From Bacteroidota bacterium (lineage in GTDB: Bacteria > Bacteroidota > Rhodothermia > Rhodothermales > JAHQVL01): 41,306 nucleotides of DNA. The position numbers and the translations under genes are program-made. Location of the stretch: the NCBI GenBank assembly GCA_039111535.1, contig JBCCIM010000032.1, positions 1-41,306 of the forward strand, read 5' to 3'. The notes under the pieces are model-generated. The model was not told the DNA's origin and did no database searches. It worked only from the letters and a program-made list of their open reading frames with translations. Below are positions 9,171-18,363 of the stretch, piece after piece; the stretch's first letter is position 1; every line of letters begins with the position of its first letter.

Positions 9171-10865
9171 TTAACTGCGTGCCGTCTCTGTGGCAACCGC
9201 ATTAGGCCGGTTCCATCGCATAACAATCGGAAGCCGGCGCCCAACCCCAAATGCTTTCTTCGAAACGCGAAGTCCCGGAGGCGCTTGCCGGCGCTTGTAT
9301 TCGTTGCGATCGACCTTTTTGAGCAAATCATGCACAAAGTCGGTTTCCCATCCCGTTGCTTCTACAATTTGGTCCAGGTCCATTTGCTCTTCAATATACA
9401 AACGCAGGACTTCATCCAGCACCGGGTACGGCGGCAGAGAATCTTCGTCTTTCTGATCTGGTCGGAGTTCAGCTGAAGGAGGCTTGGTAATGGTATTTCG
9501 GGGAATCATCTCGCGCCCGGCAGCCTCATTGATGTACTCCGCGAGCGCAAAAACCTGCATTTTGAACACATCTGCAAGCACAGCAAGGCCCCCGTTCATG
9601 TCGCCATACAATGTAGCGTAGCCAACAGACATTTCACTCTTGTTGCCTGTTGTGAGCAACAGATGGTTAAACTTGTTTGAAAGCGCCATCAGGGTCACCC
9701 CCCGTGTGCGGGCCTGGATATTTTCTTCAGCAACACCTGGTTTGGTATCAGCAAATACCCCGGTTAACATTTCATCGAAGGCAGCAACCGCCGGCACGAT
9801 GGCAATGTTATGGAAGGCAATCTCGTACGCCTCGGCAAGTGCCACAGAGTCATCAACCGAACCGGAAGAGGAGTACCTGGATGGCATGGTCACCCCCACA
9901 ACACGGTCCGCACCGAGGGCATTTACAGCCAGGGCACAGGTCACGGCAGAGTCAATTCCGCCAGACAACCCGATGAGTGCTTTCGAAAAGGCGCCGGTTT
10001 TCTCAAAGTAATCGCGAATGCCCATAACGAGGGCATCATGGAGTTGGGCGATATCAGGAGATGCAGTGTTTGTGTCGGAAGATTCCGGCGCGTGCGCAGC
10101 TTCCATATCCCAAACGAGTAAAGCTTCTTCAAAAGAAGGTGCATTTAAAAGCAGATTGCCGGCGGCATCGTGTACGCGGCTGTCACCATCAAAGACAATT
10201 TCAGTGTTGGCCCCGACCTGATTCACATAAACAAAGGGCAGGCTATGCTCCAGGCAATTTTCTGCGATAAGGCGGTTACGCACAGCGTGTTTTCCAGTAT
10301 AAAACGGAGAAGCACTGATGTTGATAAACAGGTCAGCTCCTTGCGCTGCAAGTGCGTCAATCGGGTTTTCATCATATAAATGATAAGGGACCTGCTCCTC
10401 GTTATTCCACATGTCTTCGCAAACATGGATGCCAAACTTGTAACCCCGCCACGAAAAAGGCGCGCACGTATCAGCCGGCTCAAAGTACCGGTTTTCATCG
10501 AACACGTCATAGGTTGGCAGGAGTTGCTTTTTAACGACAGCGAGTTGCTTGCCACCCTCATAAAACAGGGCCGCGTTAAAAAGACGTTTTCCCATACTGG
10601 CTTCATTGCGAACAGGTGCACCGATTAGTACGCCGAGTTCTGCGGGCACAGCACCGGCGATGTCATCGAGGGTTTGTTCAACAGCATCCAGAAAAAGCCG
10701 GCTCTCAAGCAGGTCTTGTGGCGGGTATCCGGTCACCGCCAACTCGGGAAATATCACCAGGGCTGCACCCTGGCCGTGCGCCCGGTGTGCAAAGTCGATA
10801 ATTTTCTGGCGATTCCCTGCTAGATCGCCTACAATAGGGTTGATCTGGGCTAAAGCTATTTTCAT
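9171..10865 (-). CDS. nadE: NAD(+) synthase, glutamine-hydrolysing
   Basis: Makes NAD from nicotinic acid adenine dinucleotide using ATP and ammonia released from glutamine. I start it at the ATG at 10865 (MKIALAQINP), the canonical beginning of the amidase domain, rather than four codons upstream. The N-terminal nitrilase-fold glutaminase has the triad Glu41 (FPELAVTGY), Lys113 (KKQLLP) and Cys149 (HVCEDMW). The C-terminal synthetase carries the ATP pyrophosphatase P-loop GLSGGIDSA and the TTGNKSE and GDMNGGLAVLADVFK motifs. The 564-residue length fits the short two-domain bacterial type. ruvA follows after 23 bp. Confidence 0.97.
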   Translation of the reverse strand: MKIALAQINPIVGDLAGNRQKIIDFAHRAHGQGAALVIFPELAVTGYPPQDLLESRLFLDAVEQTLDDIAGAVPAELGVLIGAPVRNEASMGKRLFNAALFYEGGKQLAVVKKQLLPTYDVFDENRYFEPADTCAPFSWRGYKFGIHVCEDMWNNEEQVPYHLYDENPIDALAAQGADLFINISASPFYTGKHAVRNRLIAENCLEHSLPFVYVNQVGANTEIVFDGDSRVHDAAGNLLLNAPSFEEALLVWDMEAAHAPESSDTNTASPDIAQLHDALVMGIRDYFEKTGAFSKALIGLSGGIDSAVTCALAVNALGADRVVGVTMPSRYSSSGSVDDSVALAEAYEIAFHNIAIVPAVAAFDEMLTGVFADTKPGVAEENIQARTRGVTLMALSNKFNHLLLTTGNKSEMSVGYATLYGDMNGGLAVLADVFKMQVFALAEYINEAAGREMIPRNTITKPPSAELRPDQKDEDSLPPYPVLDEVLRLYIEEQMDLDQIVEATGWETDFVHDLLKKVDRNEYKRRQAPPGLRVSKKAFGVGRRLPIVMRWNRPNAVATETARS

Positions 10866-10974
10866 GTGACACAGCAAGTATATTTATCGGGAATCGAATG
10901 CCATCCAGCAATGAATCGTTCCTGAATTTCGCTGTTGCTTGCCTGCGCACAAAACAAGCCGCCATTTTCTATCC

Positions 10975-11490
10975 ATGAGCAAAGCAAGGTATCTCAAACG
11001 TCTCGCGACAATCGAACAGCAAAAAACAGCACTGTTGCATCGTGTCGAAAAGCTTTCTGGCGATACCCTGAATGTCCGTCCCACACCTGATACATGGTCT
11101 ATTCTGGAAATTATAGAACACATGATCCTGGCTGAGCATCATGTATTTCGGGGACTCCCTGCCCTAGAGGCCATCACGCATCACAAACGAACACCGGTTA
11201 ATTACGTGGTTTACCTGATGGTCCTGGGCATCCTGCGTTTTCATATTCCAGTAGCTGTACCAGCAAAAGACATGCGGCCATCCGGGGCTCTCACACTCAC
11301 TACGCTGCGGGAAAGGTGGGACCAAAATCACCAATGGCTGCGGGCCTACCTGAACAGCCAGTCCATTCAAGGACTGCGCCGTGCCGTGTTTACGCACCCG
11401 GCATCCGGGCCAATGTCCACGCGGCAAATGTTTGCCATGATGGAAGCACACATGGATCGGCATGTAGATCAGATTAACAAACGACTTTAG
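10975..11490 (+). CDS. DinB-superfamily protein (DinB_2-like)
   Basis: Four-helix bundle protein of the DinB/YfiT metalloenzyme-like superfamily, 171 residues from the ATG at 10975 (MSKARYLKR); the frame is open 12 codons further upstream without signal or domain sequence. The pattern DTWSILEIIEHMILAEH places one candidate metal His in helix 2, and MMEAHMDRHVDQIN near the C terminus supplies the other His pair, the usual three-His set of this fold. Members include bacillithiol/mycothiol transferases and uncharacterised damage-inducible proteins. No neighbour suggests a specific thiol cofactor. It diverges from nadE. Confidence 0.85.
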   Translation: MSKARYLKRLATIEQQKTALLHRVEKLSGDTLNVRPTPDTWSILEIIEHMILAEHHVFRGLPALEAITHHKRTPVNYVVYLMVLGILRFHIPVAVPAKDMRPSGALTLTTLRERWDQNHQWLRAYLNSQSIQGLRRAVFTHPASGPMSTRQMFAMMEAHMDRHVDQINKRL

Positions 11491-11754
11491 GGTGTGTCGA
11501 CAATTTGCAGGTAGAAGAGCGGTCATTTTGTTCATATCATGGCGCTTTTTGTGTTTAATGCAGCCATCTGATGCAAAAAGGAACGCAGATATGGGCCCAA
11601 AGGGCACATTATGCATTTTACAAGCTGATGGTCCACATACCCTAACAAAACGAATACGGTCTATAGGCGTTTGAACAATCGCCGGCTAACTAAAATGAAC
11701 CGGGCCGGCCTATACCACAGGTAAAACACGTAGTAGCATCCCGGGTACCCTGAC
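11491..11754. other. Intergenic stretch without recognisable gene
   Basis: A 264-bp gap after the DinB-like gene. I see no terminator with a T-tract, no convincing open frame and no repeat related to those elsewhere. Two GCCGGC palindromes occur at about 11680 and 11704. Confidence 0.4.
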
Positions 11755-12189
11755 GTGAAAAAACTGTTTTTGATTGTCGTATTGATCCTCGCTGCATACG
11801 TGTATGCGCAGCAGGAAAACGCTGGCTCGTCCTCTTCAACAGAAGACGTGGTTGCTGATGCACAACAAATTAAAGCCGCGTTTGATCGCCAGCAAAGCGA
11901 TGTGCAGGTAGCCGGCACCGGACAGGTTTCCCGCTTGTTATCAGATGACAATGAAGGCAGCCGGCACCAGCGGTTTATTGTCATGCTACCAACCGGACAA
12001 ACAGTACTCATTGCGCACAACATCGACCTTGCACCAAGGATTGATGCACTGCGGCAAGGCGACCAGGTCAGTTTTTATGGTGAGTACGAATGGAATCCCC
12101 AAGGCGGTGTGGTACATTGGACCCATCATGATCCCGCTGGCCGGCATCCGGGAGGATGGGTTGAGCATCAGGGCCAGCGTTATGAATGA
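11755..12189 (+). CDS. Secreted DUF3465-family protein
   Basis: Small exported protein of 144 residues starting at a GTG (11755) directly before a signal peptide, MKKLFLIVVLILAAYVYAQ, with a predicted signal peptidase I site near AQQ. The mature part has an OB-like beta-rich middle (GTGQVSRLLSDD to GDQVSFYGEYEW) and the C-terminal signature VHWTHHDPAGRHPGGW, which I recognise as the DUF3465 hallmark; the His pair and conserved Asp could bind a metal, but no function is known. Its stop overlaps the start of the acetyltransferase gene by 4 bp (ATGA), implying translational coupling, odd for an exported and a cytosolic protein. Confidence 0.85.
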   Translation: MKKLFLIVVLILAAYVYAQQENAGSSSSTEDVVADAQQIKAAFDRQQSDVQVAGTGQVSRLLSDDNEGSRHQRFIVMLPTGQTVLIAHNIDLAPRIDALRQGDQVSFYGEYEWNPQGGVVHWTHHDPAGRHPGGWVEHQGQRYE

Positions 12190-12824
12190 CAAGCCGCATG
12201 AATAGTCCACAACACAAATCGATCACGTGCGCCAGCATGCAGCCAATATCTTGCACGCTACCTGATGGCCTGGAGGTTACCATTCGCAGCGTAACCCCGG
12301 ATGACCGTGAGCATTTCCCAGCCGGCATGCGGGCCCTCTCTGCGCGATCACGGTACCACCGATTCAACACGTACCGCAACAACCTCACAGAAGCACAAAT
12401 CAGATACCTTACCGAAATCGACCAGGTTAATCATGTTGCCCTGTGCGTTTCATGTACAACAGACGCTGAAGAAATAGGCATTGGCGTTGGCCGCTTCGTA
12501 CGACAGCCGGCAAACAAACAACAGGCCGAACTTGCGCTTACCGTAATCGATGCCTACCAAAAACAGGGCGTAGGCACACTGCTCATGGCCGCCCTTTGCA
12601 GACTGGCCTCAGCGCAAAACATCTCAACCTTCACTTTGCGCATTCATGCCAACAGGTTTGCGCTCATCAAGCGACTGGCGGCCCTGGATGCGCGCGTAGT
12701 TGCACATCAACAAGGTGTACTCGAAATGGAACTTCCTGTTGTAAAACAGGATATCCTTCAACTATACACGAGTCCCCAAGCCCATCAAGTCTACCAGCAA
12801 GTCTATCAGGCATTCTCTGTCTGA
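12186..12824 (+). CDS. GNAT-family N-acetyltransferase
   Basis: Cytosolic acetyltransferase of 212 residues that would transfer an acetyl group from acetyl-CoA to an amine or lysine. The GNAT core begins near residue 28 (PDGLEVTIRSVTPDD) and the acetyl-CoA pyrophosphate loop is readable as DAYQKQGVGTLLM (Q-x-x-G-x-G/A form). The RSRYHRF segment resembles the beginning of the GNAT domain in Pat/protein-acetyltransferase-like enzymes and YhhY-like proteins. The start is set by the 4-bp ATGA overlap with the DUF3465 gene; internal ATGs at 12198 and 12237 are alternatives. Substrate unknown. Confidence 0.88.
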   Translation: MTSRMNSPQHKSITCASMQPISCTLPDGLEVTIRSVTPDDREHFPAGMRALSARSRYHRFNTYRNNLTEAQIRYLTEIDQVNHVALCVSCTTDAEEIGIGVGRFVRQPANKQQAELALTVIDAYQKQGVGTLLMAALCRLASAQNISTFTLRIHANRFALIKRLAALDARVVAHQQGVLEMELPVVKQDILQLYTSPQAHQVYQQVYQAFSV

Positions 12825-12920
12825 ATCATCAGGAAGATGAGCCGGCGCGTACGTGAGACGCAACGCGTGCCACGAATACATTTATACCTCTTCTCCTGAA
12901 GATCATCTCAGTCCGTATTC

Positions 12921-13256
12921 ATGAAACACAAGAAGCCGGAAAGCGACTGGAAGTTAAAGTTGCGATACGGCAAACTGCGAACACCTTATAAACATTTTAC
13001 CATTCTTGCAGAAGGCAGAATGGCGCAGGCCGACAATGCCTTTGCATGTCCTGTAGGCCCCGCATGGATGACAATGAAATCCTGGGCTACCAATGTTGAT
13101 GAGGGCGGAAACATGATTCAGGCGATGGGTAAAGAACTGGGCTTTGAAATCACAGGCAAAATTGAAATATACCAGACCGAGCCCAATCAACCACCACGCG
13201 ACAAACCCTATGGGTATGATATCGCCTTCAATCCTTTTGACGACGCCGTGGCGTAA
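12921..13256 (+). CDS. Conserved small cytosolic protein of unknown function
   Basis: A 111-residue protein with no signal peptide or membrane segment. It opens with basic residues (MKHKKPESDWKLKLRYGK) and has a regular alternation of beta-like stretches: HFTILAEGRM, PAWMTMKSWA, FEITGKIEIYQ, with a proline-rich loop (TEPNQPPRDKP) and the closing GYDIAFNPFDD. Coding character is supported by its length and composition and by the long window without other signal, but I recognise no named family. It follows the acetyltransferase by 96 bp and precedes the barrel protein by 19 bp on the same strand, so may belong to that transcript. Confidence 0.75.
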   Translation: MKHKKPESDWKLKLRYGKLRTPYKHFTILAEGRMAQADNAFACPVGPAWMTMKSWATNVDEGGNMIQAMGKELGFEITGKIEIYQTEPNQPPRDKPYGYDIAFNPFDDAVA

Positions 13257-13275
13257 CCAACCCGCAGGATCCCCC

Positions 13276-14805
13276 ATGCCTTCCTTTTCTATGCATTTTA
13301 GAATACTTACCCTGCTCCTCCTGCTATGCTGCCAGCCTATGCTGTCGCAGCCCCTATACGGCCAGGAAAGTATACAAGTGCCACTTAGTGAGCGTCTAGG
13401 GGACACCATCGAGACAGAAGAGAAAAACTACTTTGGGCTGTTTCCCCTCTATCCCAATTTCCAGTCAGCACGCCTTTATCAGGTTAACGAAACCCTGTAC
13501 CGGCTCCGATTACAGCTGCTTGATGGTGACCAGATTTCAGAAGCAGTTATTGAATTGGACAATAACCGTCTGGCCGCAATTCAGCACTATATCGATAACT
13601 TTGAAACGTTATTCGACAATGAACAGAGCGTTGCGTGGGGATATGTTATCAAGGTTGCCAATCCGGTATGGCACATCAACAGGAAATCACCAAGCGTGGA
13701 AGCAACCCTTGTAGACAAGTCGCGCCGGCGCGGACAGTTGCTCTACGTAAATGAAGATGTACTCGTATTGAGCAAGCAACGTGCGTTGAACAGCTGGCCC
13801 GATGCGGATGACGTAGTGGTTTTACCACGTTCAAGCCTCTTTCGCGTGCAGATTGAAGTGCCCCGCAAGATTGGGGCGCTACGCACATACGGCGCAGTCC
13901 TCTACAACGATTCTACAGCCTTTGCCCGGCACATTGCAGCATCATTTAAAGATGTCGCAGCACTACCGGCGTTTATGGCCCCAGAACTTGAGTCGCGTAT
14001 TCAGGAAACCCTCGCAGCACAGCCCAATACACGGGCATTAGGGCCAGGCAATGCCAAAAAAATAAAACGTACCTGGCGACATTGGGACCTCGCAATGACA
14101 AGCCGGCTGCGTGGCCTGAATGTCCAATCAGCTATGAAACTCTTTTTTGATGGTCAAGACAGCGGACGTCGCGATTTATACTTTGCGTCACCATCAATTC
14201 AACTGGATTATTACCAAAGCCTCACCCTCCGCACCGATCTGATTGGCCGGCTGCAATACCGTCCACGATACGCGCTTCAGGACACCCGACAACTCGATGG
14301 CCTGGTTGGGCTTTTGGTAGCGGTTGATGCGCCTGAAAAATCGTTCTTTCAGCTTTCGGGGGTTTCATTTGATTTACTCTGGAGCTACAACTTCATGTCT
14401 CCTGCCAGCCGGCTGCAGTCGCTACAAAACCCAAAATTTCTCGACCGTACCGAAATGCGCATTGAAGCAGGGCCAACCTTCTCCTATCTCCACTTTGACA
14501 CCCGTGCAACACAGACAGATTTGCCCCGTTTTTACACCGATTTTGCTCCACAAAACCAAACCATCTACGCCTCTACATTTGAAGTTGGTGGATATTTTGG
14601 TGCAAAAATGACGCATGCCATCAACCGCTGGCTCGCCGTAGGGCTGAACCTTAGCGTTGTAGCATTCCCATCCCTTGAAATTGACTATAGCGACAGCCGC
14701 AACCCATTACAGGACAACCGTACTTTTGAATTCCAGCCGCTCGTTGCCAAATCCGATTTCTTTTACGACGCCTCACTCGCGCTTCGATTCCGTATCTATC
14801 TGTAA
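13276..14805 (+). CDS. Probable outer-membrane beta-barrel protein, unknown function
   Basis: Exported protein of about 509 residues. Of the possible starts, the ATG at 13276 (or 13291) places a strong signal peptide at the N terminus (hydrophobic run LTLLLLLCCQ, cleavage near YGQES); the longer frame overlaps the preceding gene. Residues about 25-250 are mixed alpha/beta with no motif I recognise. From about residue 290 the chain alternates hydrophobic and polar residues in strand-like blocks (DLYFASPSIQLDYYQSL, RIEAGPTFSYLHFD, FEVGGYFGAKMTH) and ends ASLALRFRIYL, an aromatic, amphipathic last strand typical of outer-membrane barrels. The next gene is a secreted transglutaminase-like protein. 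Confidence 0.8.
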   Translation: MPSFSMHFRILTLLLLLCCQPMLSQPLYGQESIQVPLSERLGDTIETEEKNYFGLFPLYPNFQSARLYQVNETLYRLRLQLLDGDQISEAVIELDNNRLAAIQHYIDNFETLFDNEQSVAWGYVIKVANPVWHINRKSPSVEATLVDKSRRRGQLLYVNEDVLVLSKQRALNSWPDADDVVVLPRSSLFRVQIEVPRKIGALRTYGAVLYNDSTAFARHIAASFKDVAALPAFMAPELESRIQETLAAQPNTRALGPGNAKKIKRTWRHWDLAMTSRLRGLNVQSAMKLFFDGQDSGRRDLYFASPSIQLDYYQSLTLRTDLIGRLQYRPRYALQDTRQLDGLVGLLVAVDAPEKSFFQLSGVSFDLLWSYNFMSPASRLQSLQNPKFLDRTEMRIEAGPTFSYLHFDTRATQTDLPRFYTDFAPQNQTIYASTFEVGGYFGAKMTHAINRWLAVGLNLSVVAFPSLEIDYSDSRNPLQDNRTFEFQPLVAKSDFFYDASLALRFRIYL

Positions 14806-14885
14806 GGCGCTTTGGCCAAACTGGGTGCCGGCGCCACATGCGGTGTAATGAGTGTATACAGCTTTCAACGTATACCTCATCATCA

Positions 14886-15677
14886 ATGCAAAAAACCAGC
14901 ATCTTCTTTTTGCTGCTTACAGGTTTCATGAGTTCCTCAGGTACCCTACTGACGAGCAATGCCCAGGATGGACAACAGGCTTACCTCGAGGCTACCTCTT
15001 ATATCAATAAAGATCACCCAGCAATAATCGCGGCTACCCAAGAGGTAATATCCACGGCCCAAACCCAGCGGCAAAAAGCAGTTCAAATACATGATTTTGT
15101 ACGTGATCACATCGCGTTTGGCTGGCATGGTAAATTTTACAAGCAAAAAGCCTCCGAGGTATTGCGCGCCGGCGTCGGATACTGCAACACCAAAAGTACT
15201 TTATTTATCGCCATGCTACGTGCTGCAGGCATTCCTGCACGGCAACACTTTGTAAATATCAACGCCCGCATAATCAGCGACTTCATCTCTCCAGGCACCC
15301 CTTATGTGGATCATTCTTACACAGAAGTTTTCCTGGACAACAAGTGGATAGCTGTCGACAGTTATATCATCGATCGTTCCTTGTTTGAGGTTGCCAAAGC
15401 TAAACTAGACGCTGAAAGTAAATTGCTGGGCTACGGCATCCACCGCAACGGCTCCTCAATATGGGATGGAAAAACGGATGCTTTTTCCCAGTTTCTGGAC
15501 GATGGCAGCATTCCAAACTTGACAACAACGGACTATGGCGTCTATTCTGACGTCAATGGTTTTTATGCCGGTGGCAAGCGCGCAAATAATTTGAATGTCA
15601 TCACAGGCTTGTTTGTCCGGCTCGCTGTTGGTCCCGCCAACAAAAAAATAGCAGCGCTGCGTAGCACGGCACCCTAA
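14886..15677 (+). CDS. Secreted transglutaminase-like protein
   Basis: Exported papain-fold protein of 263 residues, started at 14886 so that it opens with a signal peptide (MQKTSIFFLLLTG, cleavage near SNAQD). The transglutaminase-like core has the full catalytic triad in the usual order: GYCNTKSTLF with Cys100, DHSYTEVFL with His143 and IAVDSY with Asp158. The preceding KAVQIHDFVRDHIAFG region is the typical lead-in of the domain. Such bacterial proteins are proteases or amidases of the cell envelope rather than cross-linkers. It follows the barrel protein by 80 bp and stops 27 bp before the SIR2-TPR gene, so all three may share a transcript. Confidence 0.88.
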   Translation: MQKTSIFFLLLTGFMSSSGTLLTSNAQDGQQAYLEATSYINKDHPAIIAATQEVISTAQTQRQKAVQIHDFVRDHIAFGWHGKFYKQKASEVLRAGVGYCNTKSTLFIAMLRAAGIPARQHFVNINARIISDFISPGTPYVDHSYTEVFLDNKWIAVDSYIIDRSLFEVAKAKLDAESKLLGYGIHRNGSSIWDGKTDAFSQFLDDGSIPNLTTTDYGVYSDVNGFYAGGKRANNLNVITGLFVRLAVGPANKKIAALRSTAP

Positions 15678-15704
15678 ACAAGTTGCCCTTAACACATCAA
15701 ACCC

Positions 15705-18221
15705 ATGTCGGACCATCTGATCAAGCACGCCCGACAGGGCCTCGTCATTTTTTGCGGCGCCGGGGTATCGATGGTCCCGCCAACCTGCCTGCCTTCATGG
15801 TGGCATATGAACGAAGAAGTAATCCGGGCGCTGTGTTCGCAAGTGGCGATATACTGTGGAGAAGACAAAACAACGGCATGGGCTGACGCAATTAACGCCC
15901 GACGCAACAGCCGGCGCTTCCCGCCCGAGTTTCAGGCAGAGCTCATCACCAAACATTTTGGCGACAGGTATTTCGAGGTGCTTTCGTGCCTGGATGGCAA
16001 CACCCCCAACGCAGTACATCTTGCCATTGCCGAGTTAGCCAAAGCCGGCCACGTAAGCGCAGTCATTACAACCAATTTTGACCAGGTACTGGAAGCTGCT
16101 TTTTCTCAGGTTGATGCTCCGGTAGATGTGCATTTTAGTAAGCAACATTTTGAAGCACTTGCCACTTCGCTCGACAGCGCGTTTGAGCAGCCGGCGTGTC
16201 AATTGCTGAAGCTGCACGGCTCGGTTGCAGACCACCATACCCTGGTGGATACCCTCGCGCAACGTATGCGCGGGCTCCCACTCTCCGTCATCACCTGTAT
16301 TGATCACCTGCTCTCGCGTTACCACTGGCTTTTTATGGGTTTTTCCGGTGGTGACCTGGAGGGTAACCCGGACTACCTGCGACTGCGGCCGATGACAGAA
16401 CAGGCGGCTGGTTTTACCTGGCTTGTAAGAGATGCGTCAACTACTGAGCCTATCGAAGCGGTCGCAGCGCTACGCGACCTTTATGGCGCTAAAGCTTCCA
16501 CGCCACGTGGAGAATTGCCGGCGTGGTTTTTCGATCAATTTGATGCGTTACTGCCAACAGGTTTGCAACCCGCCACACCTGATCCCGACGACGTCGCAGC
16601 ACGCAAACGCGTCGCAGCTGAAGCAGTTGTGCAACATACCCACACCTGGGCTACAGAAAGAGGCCCGGTGCGCGCCGCATTGGTCATTGCAGATATTCTG
16701 TCATTTGCTGTCGGAATGCCTGATGAGGCCCGTCGTTTACTCGAGCAGGTGCTAAGCGAGGTAACACCAGCGGAGCGAGCATTTGTGGTTGTCAGCAACA
16801 GCCTCGCCAATTTGCTCATTAATCAAGGGGGACTGGATCAAGCAACCGTACTGCTGCAAAATGCCATTGCCCAACTCACACCAACCCAACAGGCAGATCA
16901 AGCTGATCTAAAGAGTACGCTTGGGTTGGTTATGCAAACCCGCGGCAATTACCAAGAGGCCCTGGACCTGTTTGAGCAAACGTATCAATTTGCACTTGAG
17001 CAAGCTGATGATCGCCGGCAAGGCATTGCGTTGCACAACAAAGCCATGGCACTTACCGCAATGGGTAACCTGGATGCTGCCAGGACGTGTTATGAAACTG
17101 AGCTGTCGCTTGTCCGCACACAAGGAGACGCAGTCGCGCAGGCACAGGTACTGAATAACCTCGGCGAATTGCTACAGCAGCAAAACCTGTTTGGGGAAGC
17201 GACACGACATTTGCGAGATGCCATCAAACTACGCGAACGCCTCGGCAATGACCGGGGTGTGGCTCACTGCCTGGGTAATCTGGCGGTCGTGCAATATCGC
17301 CAGGGAAATGCAGCAGAAGCAAACCAATCGCACATCCATATCCTGTCTATTTTCAGGAAACTTGGTGACCGGCCAAATGAAATCCTCACCCTGAACAACC
17401 TCGCCGACTTTGCGCGACAGGCAGAAGACCTCGATGGAGCGGTGGCATACGCCGAGCAAGGCCTGCAACTGGCTGCTACATACAAGCTCGACGCGGAATA
17501 TCTGCAATGCCAGTGGAAGCTGGCAGACATTTTTGATGCAGCCGGCCGCATTGAGGAAGCAAAACAACGCTACCTGGAAATACAGGCGGCTTACAAAGCT
17601 GCTGAATTAAAAAACAAGGAAGCAGAAGTAAGCAACGCGCTCGGTGTTATGCTGTGGCGGCACAACCAGTTGGACGAAGCTGCTACGCAATTTGAACAGG
17701 CCATTCTGCTGTACGAGGCGCTGTCACAACCTGTTAGTCGCGCGGCAGCCCTCGGCAATCTTGCGCTGGTACACCGGCAACGCGGCGACCTGCAACAAGC
17801 CTTTACCCTGTTACAGGAAAAACTTGATGTAGCAACGGCCCACAATGCGCCGGCTGAAGCAGCAAATGCGCTGTACAACATGGGGTCAATGTTACACGAA
17901 CAGGGGCAACTGGAGGATGCATTAAATGCCTTCAACCATGCACAAACGATTCTCGTGAACCTGGGCTTCAATCCACAGGCCGTAGATATCTTATCCGTCA
18001 TGGGGCAAATTTGCGGACTAGACGGGAAGATCAGTCAGAGTTTGCACTGGTTCGACCAGGCCATCCCGCTCGTGCAAGGAGTGCAACTACAGACACAGGT
18101 AACCCAGCGCATGGCATCTGTGCTTGAACTGCTCCTAAAAAGTGGGCATCAGGATCTCGCGAAGGAATACATCTCCAGGATGCAGCAACTGGGCGCGGAA
18201 ATTAGTATTGATGGCTTGTAG
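15705..18221 (+). CDS. SIR2-domain protein with long C-terminal TPR array
   Basis: An 838-residue cytosolic protein. The N-terminal about 300 residues are a SIR2-like NAD-binding domain: GAGVS at 18-22, TTNFDQ with Asn124, KLHGS with His171 and the MGFSGGD motif typical of the SIR2_2 subgroup. In such proteins the Asn and His hydrolyse NAD rather than deacetylate lysine. From about residue 355 to the end come eleven or twelve tetratricopeptide repeats of about 40 residues in the NNLGELLQQQ style of the kinesin light chain-like type. This SIR2-sensor/TPR layout recalls NAD-depleting anti-phage and NLR-like proteins, but immune function is inference: no other defence gene, recombinase or nuclease is adjacent. 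It carries about seven GCCGGC copies, as its neighbours do, so it is not obviously newly acquired. It starts 27 bp after the transglutaminase-like gene. Confidence 0.9.
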   Translation: MSDHLIKHARQGLVIFCGAGVSMVPPTCLPSWWHMNEEVIRALCSQVAIYCGEDKTTAWADAINARRNSRRFPPEFQAELITKHFGDRYFEVLSCLDGNTPNAVHLAIAELAKAGHVSAVITTNFDQVLEAAFSQVDAPVDVHFSKQHFEALATSLDSAFEQPACQLLKLHGSVADHHTLVDTLAQRMRGLPLSVITCIDHLLSRYHWLFMGFSGGDLEGNPDYLRLRPMTEQAAGFTWLVRDASTTEPIEAVAALRDLYGAKASTPRGELPAWFFDQFDALLPTGLQPATPDPDDVAARKRVAAEAVVQHTHTWATERGPVRAALVIADILSFAVGMPDEARRLLEQVLSEVTPAERAFVVVSNSLANLLINQGGLDQATVLLQNAIAQLTPTQQADQADLKSTLGLVMQTRGNYQEALDLFEQTYQFALEQADDRRQGIALHNKAMALTAMGNLDAARTCYETELSLVRTQGDAVAQAQVLNNLGELLQQQNLFGEATRHLRDAIKLRERLGNDRGVAHCLGNLAVVQYRQGNAAEANQSHIHILSIFRKLGDRPNEILTLNNLADFARQAEDLDGAVAYAEQGLQLAATYKLDAEYLQCQWKLADIFDAAGRIEEAKQRYLEIQAAYKAAELKNKEAEVSNALGVMLWRHNQLDEAATQFEQAILLYEALSQPVSRAAALGNLALVHRQRGDLQQAFTLLQEKLDVATAHNAPAEAANALYNMGSMLHEQGQLEDALNAFNHAQTILVNLGFNPQAVDILSVMGQICGLDGKISQSLHWFDQAIPLVQGVQLQTQVTQRMASVLELLLKSGHQDLAKEYISRMQQLGAEISIDGL

Positions 18222-18275
18222 GCCGTGGCTACTTCCAGGCAGGTACTGGGCGCAGCTCAAATGTAAAATACGACG

Positions 18276-18294
18276 AACCGCACAGTTAGCGGTT
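18276..18294 (+). terminator. Possible weak terminator hairpin after the SIR2-TPR gene
   Basis: AACCGC (18276-18281), seven-nt loop, GCGGTT (18289-18294). The stem is perfect but only a short, interrupted T-rich tail follows, so termination is uncertain. Confidence 0.35.
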
Positions 18295-18363
18295 GTTCAT
18301 CATCCATAAGGTGCCTACCTTTTCAATACCCGCCAGATGATTGCTTTACCACCTGACACCCCA

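Noticed and set aside
15705-18221. Reading the SIR2-TPR gene as a freshly acquired defence island
   Set aside because: There is no integrase, tRNA, transposase or second defence gene, and GCCGGC density equals that of the neighbours; recent transfer is not supported.
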